Shown: one piece after another, positions 1 through 7,070 of the stretch
Layout of the letters: every line of letters begins with the position of its first letter
Numbering within the stretch: position 1 is the stretch's first letter
NCBI RefSeq assembly: GCF_002257705.1
Contig: NZ_LSLK01000017.1
Coordinates: forward strand, 1-64,000
Direction of reading: 5' to 3'
Source of the DNA: Sporomusa silvacetica DSM 10669
GTDB taxonomy: Bacteria > Bacillota > Negativicutes > Sporomusales > Sporomusaceae
Length of the DNA stretch: 64,000 nucleotides
The notes under the pieces: model-generated
Told to the model about the DNA's origin: nothing
Databases searched by the model: none
Seen by the model: only the letters and a program-made list of their open reading frames with translations
Translations under genes and position numbers: made by a program

Positions 1-305
1 GTATGTCGGTTGATCCGGACGATCTCACTCCCGGAGCAATAAAAAATACCGGTGCACAAATTGTGTCCTATGGCCTTCCTGTACAGCCGGGAAACATGTT
101 TATGCTGGCTTATCTGAAAGACGTTCCAGTCTTAGGAATTCCCAGTGCAGCAGTGTACTGCAAAACGACAGTGCTTGATGTTGTTTTACCAAAGATTTTT
201 GTAGGAGAGACTATTAATAAAAAGGACTTAATCACAATGAGTGAAGGTGGATTGTGTATGGGGTGCGAAAGCTGTCATTATCCTATTTGTTATTTTGGCA
301 GGTAG
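1..305 (+). CDS. Molybdopterin-binding (MoaB/Mog-like) protein, 3' end only
   Basis: The reading frame is open from the window edge, so only the last 100 or so residues are present and the true start lies upstream. The segment PVQPGNMFMLAYL followed by PVLGIPSAA resembles the end of the MoeA/Mog-type molybdopterin-binding fold. It finishes in a Cys-rich tail (GLCMGCESCHYPICYFGR) with four cysteines spaced like a metal-binding knot. Related proteins with this tail sit beside molybdenum hydroxylase genes in anaerobic Bacillota, where they are thought to act in molybdenum cofactor handling. That role is inferred from family resemblance. A long AT-rich hairpin follows 46 bp after the stop codon. 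No partner enzyme can be seen because the upstream DNA is outside the window. Confidence 0.7.
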   Translation, partial: MSVDPDDLTPGAIKNTGAQIVSYGLPVQPGNMFMLAYLKDVPVLGIPSAAVYCKTTVLDVVLPKIFVGETINKKDLITMSEGGLCMGCESCHYPICYFGR

Positions 306-351
306 CAGCCCAAAGAGGCTGTATTTTGGGTGCCCCATCCCCTCTTTGATG

Positions 352-412
352 AACTACTGTATAAAAATAATACAAATGAACTAGCTTATTGTATTATTTT
401 TATACAGTAGTT
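352..412 (+). terminator. Perfect 24-bp inverted repeat after the molybdopterin-binding gene
   Basis: Arms 352-375 and 389-412 are exact reverse complements with a 13-nt loop. The stem is almost entirely A/T apart from a few G/C pairs at its base, and it is followed by a moderately T-rich stretch. It probably ends transcription of the upstream gene, but a stem this long and AT-rich with no clean U-tract could also be a protein-binding palindrome or the scar of a mobile repeat. Confidence 0.55.
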
Positions 413-607
413 ATTTATGCCTTAAAGCACTGATACTGTAACGCGAGATTAAAGCAGCAAGAGAACTTCTTTCGTTTTGGATTTAGAGTTATTCGGTACT
501 TTAGCGGCTGCCTTTTTTAGCCTAAATCATCACACCTGTTATTGTAGAACCTTATAAATCAGCCTATAGTATAATTTTTGACAAAAACCAGCATTTTTCT
601 ATTATTT

Positions 608-623
608 TGGCATCAAATTTGCT
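608..623 (+). promoter_or_regulatory. Sigma-54 (-24/-12) promoter
   Basis: TGGCAT at 608-613 and TTGCT at 619-623 place GG and GC exactly as in the consensus TGGCAC-N5-TTGCW. Only the two bases after TGGCA depart from the preferred ones. A sigma-54 activator gene starts 820 bp downstream on the same strand, which makes a regulatory link plausible. No intact gene now follows the promoter closely. Confidence 0.65.
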
Positions 624-924
624 TTAATATAGTAGTAGGAAAATCACAAGAAGATAAATACAGGCAAAGGCGTCATGATGCGGGGCATGGAAACTGCCGC
701 GGCTGTATCAGCCGCAATCTCATTGACCGGACATACTAAGGAGGTATTACTGCAAATCAGAGGCAGTAATAAATTGTCCATGCGAAGTGGGATCAGATTG
801 TTTAGTGAATGATGAGAATCGAGTCGGGTCGGATTTTAGCCATGATATACCCTCTTAAAAGAGAGCACTACTTAAAAAGACTTTTATATAAGGAGAAACT
901 ATTGTTATAAGAAAGTATTTCCAA

Positions 925-1073
925 TTCAAATGGCAATCCAATTTATGATATAATATAAATAATTCCGGTATGACTCTTGGTAGACAAGACCTTGAATTTA
1001 CCTTCAAGGTTATAAAAATATGATACAAAAACAACGACCGTTGAAGCGCTAGAATGCGGATAACGGTCTTTGT
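925..1073 (+). ncRNA. Possible small RNA transcription unit
   Basis: A promoter-like pair (TTCAAA at 925-930, TATAAT at 949-954, spacer 18) is followed by a perfect 8-bp hairpin (ACCTTGAA/TTCAAGGT, about 989-1010). Next comes a near-perfect 12-bp stem (1031-1042 with 1062-1073) ending in a short T-rich run. This gives a transcript of roughly 110 nt with two stems and no gene in it. A 17-codon frame overlaps the first hairpin and could be chance. No known RNA family was recognised. Confidence 0.3.
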
Positions 1074-1442
1074 TCATGCAGTTATACATTTCAACCCCCT
1101 GAAAATGGCCTGTATTTTTAAATAGGGCTTGCTAGCCAAATTCCGTCGCTGGACATAGACCCACAAAATCGTCCCCACGATACCCAAATTTTACCCCGTA
1201 CATGGGAAGGAGAATGGTAACACTGGTGACGCAAAAACAAGAGGAATTACCGATGATGTATAGAATTGTGCTCAGTACTAGCCGTTAATCATACCTTCTC
1301 CGGGAGGCAGATTCCGTGAACGAGATCGCTGCTTGATAACAGAGCGCTTTAAGGGGCACATTCAAGGAAGCCATAATTAATGTAGTTACTTTGTAGTGTA
1401 CAAGTAGGTGAAATGCTAAATTCGTGTAGAAAGGATGAGATT

Positions 1443-3437
1443 ATGAAGCGAGAAGCAGAGCGACGTATTCATCACAATCACCTGGATCCCATTCAGACAT
1501 GGACGCGTTTAGTCGAGGAAAAGGTTATTGATACCGATAGCATTCAGCAGGAAATTGCCAGCTCGTGGGGTCGATGTATTTCAATTGGGCTGGATCCTTT
1601 ATCACCGATAAAGCCTGCCGACCAACCTATAGTGGACAGTAGGCAGCTGCTTGAACAAAATGAGAATGGAAAATTACTCGACATTGCAAGGCCGCAGATG
1701 AAGCAGCTTTATTGCAGTATTAAGCACAACGGTCACTTTATTATTATTCTAAATGTTTTGGAGGGAGTGGCGCTGGAAGTTTTTGGTGACCAAAAGATGT
1801 TAACAGTCGGTGAACGTCTGGGCGTGACGGCGTTTGGTTCGTGCTCAGAAAAATATTTAGGCACAACGTCAGCGTCCGTATGTACGACGGAAGGACGTCC
1901 ATTCCGAGTCATGACGGCTGAACATTTTGCACAGGATATGCAGGAATGGTGCTGTTCAGGTGCTCCAATTTTTGATGAGTGCGGCAAATTGGTGGCTGTC
2001 TTGAATGTGTCGAATATCAATTATAAAGTGCACTATCCGCATATAGTGGATTTAACTACTGCGACAGCAAGGGCCATTGAGGCAGAGATTAAATTTCGAA
2101 AATTTCACCATATGTATTATAAAACCTATCATTACCTAACCTCAGTGTTGGAGAGTATACCTGAACACCTTTTACTTATTGACAATAAAGGAAAGATTGA
2201 ACATCTAAATTCACGTGCGGCTTCTATTTTGGGGAAATCACAACAAGATTGTGTGGGGAAAAGTGTTTTCGACGATTTTGCCAGCACATACACTGACCGG
2301 TGTCTGGAGCGTAACGCCGAATTGACCTGGCAAACGGGTAAGGGAACAACAGTAGAATTTACCTCACTAGTGAAGACACTTGCCAGTCACAATGAGGACA
2401 ATGGTTATGTCGGTATGATAAAACAGCTTGGTTCAGTTAAGAGTGCGGGCACTAAAGCTAGTTATACCTTTAGTGATATAAAATACTGTAGTAGTTTGAT
2501 GGAAAAAGTGATTACCCAGGCAAAAAAGGCTGCTGTGAGCGAGTTAGGAATATTGATATGTGGGGAGAGCGGTACTGGTAAAGAATTGTTTGCTCAATCC
2601 ATTCATAATCATAGCCATAGAAGCGAAGGCCCCTTTATTGCTATCAACTGTGCCGCTTTGCCCAAAGACTTGATTCAAAGTGAGTTGTTTGGTTTTGAAG
2701 AAGGAATGTTTACCGGTGCTAAACGAGGGGGAAATCCTGGGAAATTTGAGTTGGCACAGGGCGGTACCATCCTTCTGGATGAAATCGGTGATATGCCGCT
2801 GGAACTACAGGCTAATTTACTAAGGGTAGTACAGGAAAAAGCGGTTATGCGAATTGGGGGACGGAAGCAGATCCCGTTGGATGTGAGAATTATATCAGCG
2901 ACGAATAAGAATATCTACAGTGAAGTTAGGGATGGCCGTTTTCGGGCGGATTTATACTACCGGCTTTCGGTCATGACGATAAATATTCCAGCTCTGCATG
3001 ATCGAAAACAGGATATAGAAAAACTGTTTAGTTATTTTATCGAAAAGCATCGCGCAACTATGGATGTTTGCGGTAATATCCAAATCACTCCCGATGCTCT
3101 TAAAGTACTTGAGGATTATGATTGGCCGGGTAATGTGCGCGAACTGGAACATGTAACGATGGTTGTATTAAATAATATTCAAACGAATTGTGCTACCATT
3201 ACAATAGAAGATTTGCCCGAATTCTTAGTCTCGTCATCGCGGGAATCATGGATACAGCCTCAAGAAACGACAATCAAGGGAAAAGTGAAGACTCTTGATG
3301 ATGCTGAAAAATCAACAATCATGGCAGCAATGGATAAATGTGAAGGTAATATCACAAAGACTGCGATAACGCTGGGTATTACGCGGGCAACGTTATATCG
3401 GAAATTGAAAAATATGCCGTTCCCGATGAACTTCTGA
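1443..3437 (+). CDS. Sigma-54-dependent transcriptional activator, AcoR-like
   Basis: The protein has 664 residues: an N-terminal GAF-like sensory region (about 50-220), a PAS domain (about 225-330), an AAA+ sigma-54 interaction domain (about 345-580) and a C-terminal Fis-type helix-turn-helix ending TKTAITLGITRATLYRKL. The AAA+ core shows Walker A GESGTGKE, Walker B ILLDEIGDM and the arginine region RADLYYRL. The loop that normally reads GAFTGA reads GMFTGA here. The start at 1443 is preferred because AAAGGA lies at the right distance; an ATG at 1413 has its Shine-Dalgarno-like box almost touching it. AcoR relatives respond to small metabolites and drive catabolic operons from -24/-12 promoters. 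The target here may be the promoter at 608-623. The gene is complete, although its surroundings are decayed. Confidence 0.88.
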   Translation: MKREAERRIHHNHLDPIQTWTRLVEEKVIDTDSIQQEIASSWGRCISIGLDPLSPIKPADQPIVDSRQLLEQNENGKLLDIARPQMKQLYCSIKHNGHFIIILNVLEGVALEVFGDQKMLTVGERLGVTAFGSCSEKYLGTTSASVCTTEGRPFRVMTAEHFAQDMQEWCCSGAPIFDECGKLVAVLNVSNINYKVHYPHIVDLTTATARAIEAEIKFRKFHHMYYKTYHYLTSVLESIPEHLLLIDNKGKIEHLNSRAASILGKSQQDCVGKSVFDDFASTYTDRCLERNAELTWQTGKGTTVEFTSLVKTLASHNEDNGYVGMIKQLGSVKSAGTKASYTFSDIKYCSSLMEKVITQAKKAAVSELGILICGESGTGKELFAQSIHNHSHRSEGPFIAINCAALPKDLIQSELFGFEEGMFTGAKRGGNPGKFELAQGGTILLDEIGDMPLELQANLLRVVQEKAVMRIGGRKQIPLDVRIISATNKNIYSEVRDGRFRADLYYRLSVMTINIPALHDRKQDIEKLFSYFIEKHRATMDVCGNIQITPDALKVLEDYDWPGNVRELEHVTMVVLNNIQTNCATITIEDLPEFLVSSSRESWIQPQETTIKGKVKTLDDAEKSTIMAAMDKCEGNITKTAITLGITRATLYRKLKNMPFPMNF

Positions 3438-3452
3438 TGTGATTGTAAGAAG

Positions 3453-3523
3453 CTGCGTTACCAATGCGCCCGGCTAATGTTTTCGCTGGGGGGCGCCCCC
3501 CTCCCCTTTATTTTGTAACGCAG
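3453..3523. repeat. 71-bp element with 9-bp inverted ends and GC palindrome
   Basis: CTGCGTTAC at 3453-3461 and GTAACGCAG at 3515-3523 are perfect inverted repeats. They enclose a 14-bp self-complementary block of six G, CG and six C at 3488-3501. The element lies between the activator stop codon and the surviving chemoreceptor sequence. It looks like a miniature inverted-repeat insertion or its scar; folding as an RNA hairpin is also possible. Confidence 0.4.
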
Positions 3524-3767
3524 GTATCAGGACAAATGAAGGGAATTACCGCTGCCATACAGCAGATGGCCAGCGGTAGCCAGCAAATTGTAGTTACAGT
3601 GAAGGAAATTGATCGGACAGTAAAATTGCAGTTGGACAATCCCAGACGGTGGCCGCGGCCACAGAAGAACAAGCGGCATCTATGGAATAAATTGCCTCAT
3701 CTAGCCAAGGTCTTGCTAAGTTGGCTCAGGATCTCAACGCAGCTGTCAACAAGTTTCGAATTTAGGA
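3521..3767 (+). pseudogene. Remnant of methyl-accepting chemotaxis protein, C-terminal tip
   Basis: The first part reads VSGQMKGITAAIQQMASGSQQ and continues to EIDRTVK, a chemoreceptor signalling-helix sequence. A frameshift near 3630 is needed to continue into SQTVAAATEEQAASME. An in-frame TAA then interrupts what would be IASSSQGLAKLAQDLNAAV and a terminal NKFRI stop. Two independent lesions plus loss of the whole sensory half show that this is a dead gene. In a live receptor this region forms the coiled-coil end that contacts CheA/CheW and the last methylation helix. A strong terminator follows at 3810. Confidence 0.8.
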
Positions 3768-3809
3768 AGGGATGCAGGAGGACTATTACATAGTGTTTGC
3801 TTGATAGAG

Positions 3810-3862
3810 AAGACCTTCTATTGTAAAATCGGTTATTTACAATAGAAGGTCTTTGTTTTTTT
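3810..3862 (+). terminator. Rho-independent terminator after chemoreceptor remnant
   Basis: An 18-bp perfect stem (3810-3827 with 3836-3853) and an 8-nt loop are followed by a run of seven T. This is a strong intrinsic terminator that has outlived the gene it served. Confidence 0.85.
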
Positions 3863-3992
3863 GCTCCAAATTATATTGAATCTAACTCCAAACAAGATTT
3901 TTGGCAAGGATATGGTCGAATAATGAAGAATTATATACTTGATTATTCAATGCAATGGTTATAATTTCGGAATGGAAAGAGTGAATGGATAT

Positions 3993-4700
3993 ATGTTTAC
4001 TTCAATTCGGCAACAATTGACGTTAATTATATGTTCTTTGATTTTGCTAGCGATAGTTTCAACGCTGACGATTAGTTATTCTTTAATTGCAGCAGATTAC
4101 GAAACCAATATGCAACATAACAACTCGGTTATGTCAGAGAGCTTGGCAGATAATATCACTCATTCATGCAGAATGCTTACAATATTAGCCAGCTTATAGC
4201 AGAGTATCCCGATTTGGAAAAGTGGGATACCATAAGACAACAAAAAATATTAGCAGATACGACAAGGCTGTATCCATTTTTCCAAGTATTGGCCGTCCAT
4301 AATCTTAATGGAGACCAATTAGCCAGATCAAGTGGTCTTTTGACCAATCGATCTGAACGCTGGTGGTTTAAAAAGTTTATGATGGAAAAAAAGCCATATA
4401 TCTCTAAGACTTATTATTCGCTATTCTCTGAGTCTCCTGTCACAACGATTGTTCATGGTATATACTCAAATGGCAATTTAGACGGACTGCTTATGGCCGA
4501 TATCGAAACAAACCAATTACAGCAGATGGTCGAGAATTATAATTCAGGGGAGGGTAGCTACGCCTATCTTTTAGATGGGGAAGGTGTGGTGATTGCTCAT
4601 CCTAATCGGCAACAGGTTGCCGAGTTGTATAATTACAAAACCATGAAGAAAAAGGTGTTATTGCGAGATGCCAGCGGCAAGCTGTTAAAAGATGATAAGA
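3993..4700 (+). pseudogene. Remnant of Cache-domain chemoreceptor/sensor, N-terminal half
   Basis: The frame starts at 3993 behind GAATGGA with MFTSIRQQL and one membrane helix (about residues 8-30). It then shifts by one base near 4160: the first frame ends at a stop at 4197-4199, while the continuing frame picks up at FMQNAYNISQLIAEYPDL. The second part is a periplasmic dCache-like sensor with RWWFKKFM, a ligand-domain strand AYLLDGEGVVIAHPN and the following linker. There is no second membrane helix, HAMP or signalling domain; the sequence runs into the htpG terminator. The gene is therefore both frameshifted and truncated. It is probably a second receptor rather than part of the upstream remnant, because the order of the pieces (C-terminal tip first) does not fit one gene. 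Confidence 0.78.
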
Positions 4701-4702
4701 AT

Positions 4703-4740
4703 AATAAGCGCCTACCAAAAAAATCTGGTAGGCGCTTATT
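4703..4740 (-). terminator. Terminator of htpG
   Basis: A 14-bp perfect stem (4703-4716 with 4727-4740) lies just beyond the htpG stop. On the minus strand it is followed by a T-rich tract. The loop holds seven consecutive A on the plus strand, so it may also slow transcription from the other side. Confidence 0.8.
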
Positions 4741-4741
4741 G

Positions 4742-6703
4742 CTATTGTGCGCTACGGGCCATTAGACTGGCCACTTTATTGGCAAAACTGATGGGGTCGT
4801 CGGGAGCAATTCCTTCCATTAGCAACGCTTGTCCATACAGTAAATCACAATAATCGTTAAATGAGTCAGAATCAGGGGCTGTCTGATACAGATTCTTCAG
4901 TACACCAAATATCTCGTGATCAGGGTTAATCTCAAGAATCCGGCTAGCTTTATACATAGTTTTATTCATTTCCGATAAAATTTGTTCCATAGACAGGCTA
5001 ATGCCGCTATCATCGCTAACCAGGCATACGGCACTGGATTTTAAGCGATTGCTGATTTTAACGTCAGCTACTTTACCGGTAAGGCGTTCCTTGATGGCCT
5101 TGATCAGCGGTTCATTTTCTTTTGCTAGTGCATCAATATCCTTTTGGGTTTCAGGGGAGTCAATGTCGTCAAGTTCTAGGTTGCCGCGGCTAACTGATTG
5201 AAACTTTTTCTCTTCATATTCTTGCAAGGCATCAATAGCAAATTCGTCTACCCGATCGAAAAGATAGAGCACTTCAATGTTCTTTTCGCGCAGTAATTCC
5301 ATTTGTGGTAAGCGCTCCACTGCGGAGCGGTCTTTGCCTGTCGCGTAGTAGATAACTTTTTGGGTTTCCGGCATGCGTTTGGTGTAGTCTTCCAGCGTAG
5401 TCAGCTCATCGGTTGCGTGCGAGGTGGCAAAGAGCAGGAGATTCTTTAACTTGTCCCGGCTCTGAAACTCAGAATAAATGCCAGTTTTGATGGCTTTGCC
5501 GTACTCATGCCAAAATTTTTCGTATTTAGGCCGATCCTTTGATAGCATAGTTTCCAGTGTTTTTAGTATGCTTTTCTCCAGATTTTTGCCAACCCGTTTC
5601 AACTGTTGACTCTGTTGGAGAAGTTCACGGGAGATATTGAGGGAAAAGTCGGGAGAATCGACTAACCCGCGAACAAAACGCAGGTAATCGGGCAGGAGGT
5701 CTTGACAATTATCCATGATAAAGACATTTTTGGAATATAAACGAATGCCTGTCGTAGACTCTCGCTGGTAGAAGTCAAAAGGCGCATGAGATGGAAGAAA
5801 CAGTAGACTAGTATATTCTACAGCACCTTCCACTTTGGAGTGGATAATTTCCAGGGGGTCTTCCCAATCATGGAAGAGATTTTTGTATAATTGATAGTAC
5901 TCCTCCTGAGTGATGTCGTTTTTATTTTTAGTCCAGAGGGGTGCCATAGAGTTGAGCGTACGAACTTCGACTGTCTTGGTAGGCGGGGCGTCTTCGATCA
6001 CTTTGCCGTCCGCATCCAGCGGTTTTTCCTCTTTAATAAAATTCATCTTAATTGGGTAGCGGATATAATCAGAATATTTTTTGATCAGGATTTCCAAGCG
6101 GTAGTTGTTGAGAAAGTTTTCCTCAGAATGTTCGGCAGAGCGATATTCCTCTTTAAGGGTTAAGATGATGGTTGTACCTCGGGTATCTTTGGCACACTCT
6201 TCAATAGTATAAGTGCCATCACCGTTTGACTCCCAGCGAATACCCTGAGACTGACCGGGAGCACGGGTAAGTAAAGTAACTTTTTCTGCTACCATGAAGG
6301 CCGAATAGAAACCAACGCCAAATTGACCGATTAGTTCAGTATCAGCGGCTGAGCCAGCTGTTTTTATTTTATCTAAAAAGGCTTTGGTGCCAGATTTGGC
6401 AATTGTTCCGATGTTTTCCACAACTTCGGCGTAGGTCATACCCATGCCATTGTCAGAGATAGTGAGGGTGTTGGACGTTTCGTCAGGAAGGATAAAGATT
6501 TCAAAATCAGCAGTGCCTTCAAGCAAGTCATGATTTGTTAATGATTCAAACCGAATTTTATCAATAGCATCTGAGGCGTTTGAAATAAGCTCCCGTAAAA
6601 AAATCTCCCGGTTTGTATAAATTGAGTGAATCATTAGATCCAGTAGCTGCTTAGTCTCAGCCTGGAATTCTTTAGTTTGTTTGTTGATTGTTTCTTGAGA
6701 CAT
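4742..6703 (-). CDS. htpG: Molecular chaperone HtpG (Hsp90)
   Basis: The 653-residue protein is a complete bacterial Hsp90, an ATP-driven cytoplasmic chaperone dimer that remodels client proteins. The GHKL ATPase domain shows ELISNASDAIDKIRF (catalytic Glu and Mg-binding Asn), DNGMGM and GQFGVGFYSAF. The middle domain carries the ISRELLQQS segment with the ATP-contacting Arg, and the C-terminal dimerisation domain follows. Its length is close to the usual 620-650. GGAGGT lies 7 bp before the ATG. The gene is transcribed alone after the germination operon and has its own promoter overlapped downstream by a perfect CIRCE operator, so it should be repressed by HrcA and induced by heat. Confidence 0.97.
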   Translation of the reverse strand: MSQETINKQTKEFQAETKQLLDLMIHSIYTNREIFLRELISNASDAIDKIRFESLTNHDLLEGTADFEIFILPDETSNTLTISDNGMGMTYAEVVENIGTIAKSGTKAFLDKIKTAGSAADTELIGQFGVGFYSAFMVAEKVTLLTRAPGQSQGIRWESNGDGTYTIEECAKDTRGTTIILTLKEEYRSAEHSEENFLNNYRLEILIKKYSDYIRYPIKMNFIKEEKPLDADGKVIEDAPPTKTVEVRTLNSMAPLWTKNKNDITQEEYYQLYKNLFHDWEDPLEIIHSKVEGAVEYTSLLFLPSHAPFDFYQRESTTGIRLYSKNVFIMDNCQDLLPDYLRFVRGLVDSPDFSLNISRELLQQSQQLKRVGKNLEKSILKTLETMLSKDRPKYEKFWHEYGKAIKTGIYSEFQSRDKLKNLLLFATSHATDELTTLEDYTKRMPETQKVIYYATGKDRSAVERLPQMELLREKNIEVLYLFDRVDEFAIDALQEYEEKKFQSVSRGNLELDDIDSPETQKDIDALAKENEPLIKAIKERLTGKVADVKISNRLKSSAVCLVSDDSGISLSMEQILSEMNKTMYKASRILEINPDHEIFGVLKNLYQTAPDSDSFNDYCDLLYGQALLMEGIAPDDPISFANKVASLMARSAQ

Positions 6704-6736
6704 TATGAACCTCCAATATCGTCAAAAATTCTGTTG

Positions 6737-6763
6737 TTAGCACTCTTAGAAGTTGAGTGCTAA
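6737..6763 (-). promoter_or_regulatory. CIRCE operator (HrcA binding site)
   Basis: TTAGCACTC at 6737-6745, a 9-bp spacer and GAGTGCTAA at 6755-6763 match the CIRCE consensus in every arm position. It lies 34 bp before the htpG start codon and 10 bp after the -10 box. HrcA binding there would block initiation or early elongation. Confidence 0.95.
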
Positions 6764-6773
6764 CACTATTTAA

Positions 6774-6802
6774 ATAATAACGAAAATAATTTATAAAATC
6801 AA
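6774..6802 (-). promoter_or_regulatory. Vegetative (SigA-type) promoter of htpG
   Basis: Read on the minus strand, TTGATT (6797-6802) and TATTAT (6774-6779) are separated by 17 bp. The predicted start point falls at or just before the CIRCE element. Confidence 0.7.
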
Positions 6803-6837
6803 ATATCCGATAACATAAAAATGACAGATACCGGCGT

Positions 6838-6871
6838 ATTCCTACCAAATATGCAAAATATCTCCTGCTTT
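6838..6871 (-). promoter_or_regulatory. AAAGCAGGA intergenic motif, copy 1
   Basis: On the minus strand AAAGCAGGA (6863-6871) is followed about 19 bp later by TAGGAAT. The same arrangement occurs at 12791 and 18453. It sits between the germination operon and htpG, upstream of the htpG promoter. Its function is unknown. Confidence 0.35.
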
Positions 6872-6905
6872 TGTGGTATAGCATGTTTTTTCTCAAAATG
6901 GCGTT

Positions 6906-7070
6906 CTAATTTCCCTTGAACATACGCAGCAATGGCAAGGCCAGACCCGTCATAACCAAGATAACTATTCCAATTGCCCCCAATGTATTGCCGTTATTTT
7001 TCAACCAAGAGGCATATGTCAAGGCATGAAAAGCAATGACAGCACCTACACCGAGGTATATATAATCCAT
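6906..7070 (-). CDS. Small two-helix membrane protein, candidate germinant receptor D subunit
   Basis: The 54-residue product begins MDYIYLGVGAVIAFHAL and contains two hydrophobic segments (about 2-23 and 31-50) joined by a short polar turn (LKNNGNT). Its ATG overlaps the gerC stop codon as TAATG, so translation is probably coupled. Some Bacillus and Clostridium germinant receptor operons encode a fourth, very small protein with two membrane helices (the D subunit) that modulates receptor activity. Size, topology and position agree with that, but the sequence itself was not matched to a known family. It is too short for many gene callers. Confidence 0.7.
   Translation of the reverse strand: MDYIYLGVGAVIAFHALTYASWLKNNGNTLGAIGIVILVMTGLALPLLRMFKGN

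Larger units (their letters stand above)
306..1412. other. 1.1-kb stretch without an intact gene
   Basis: No reading frame longer than about 50 codons with a convincing start is visible. The stretch contains the 24-bp inverted repeat, a sigma-54-type promoter at 608-623, a frame at about 660-812 without a ribosome binding site, a possible small-RNA unit at 925-1073, and a short frame beginning at about 1214 behind a GGAAGGAG box that stops after about 24 codons. The mixture of a good promoter with only fragmentary frames suggests that a formerly regulated gene has decayed or been deleted here. I could not identify the lost gene. Confidence 0.6.

Noticed and set aside
660..812. About 50-codon open stretch containing RGMETAAAVSAAISLTGH
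   Set aside because: The composition looks protein-like, but there is no start with a binding site and no family was recognised; treated as possible gene remnant only.
641..840. Riboswitch-like stems (GGCAAAGGCG, GCGGCTGTATCAGCCGC)
   Set aside because: Compared by eye with c-di-GMP, glycine and molybdenum cofactor riboswitches; the conserved cores are absent.
6672..6896. 74-codon minus-strand frame upstream of htpG
   Set aside because: It covers the CIRCE operator and htpG promoter, has no ribosome binding site and no family resemblance.
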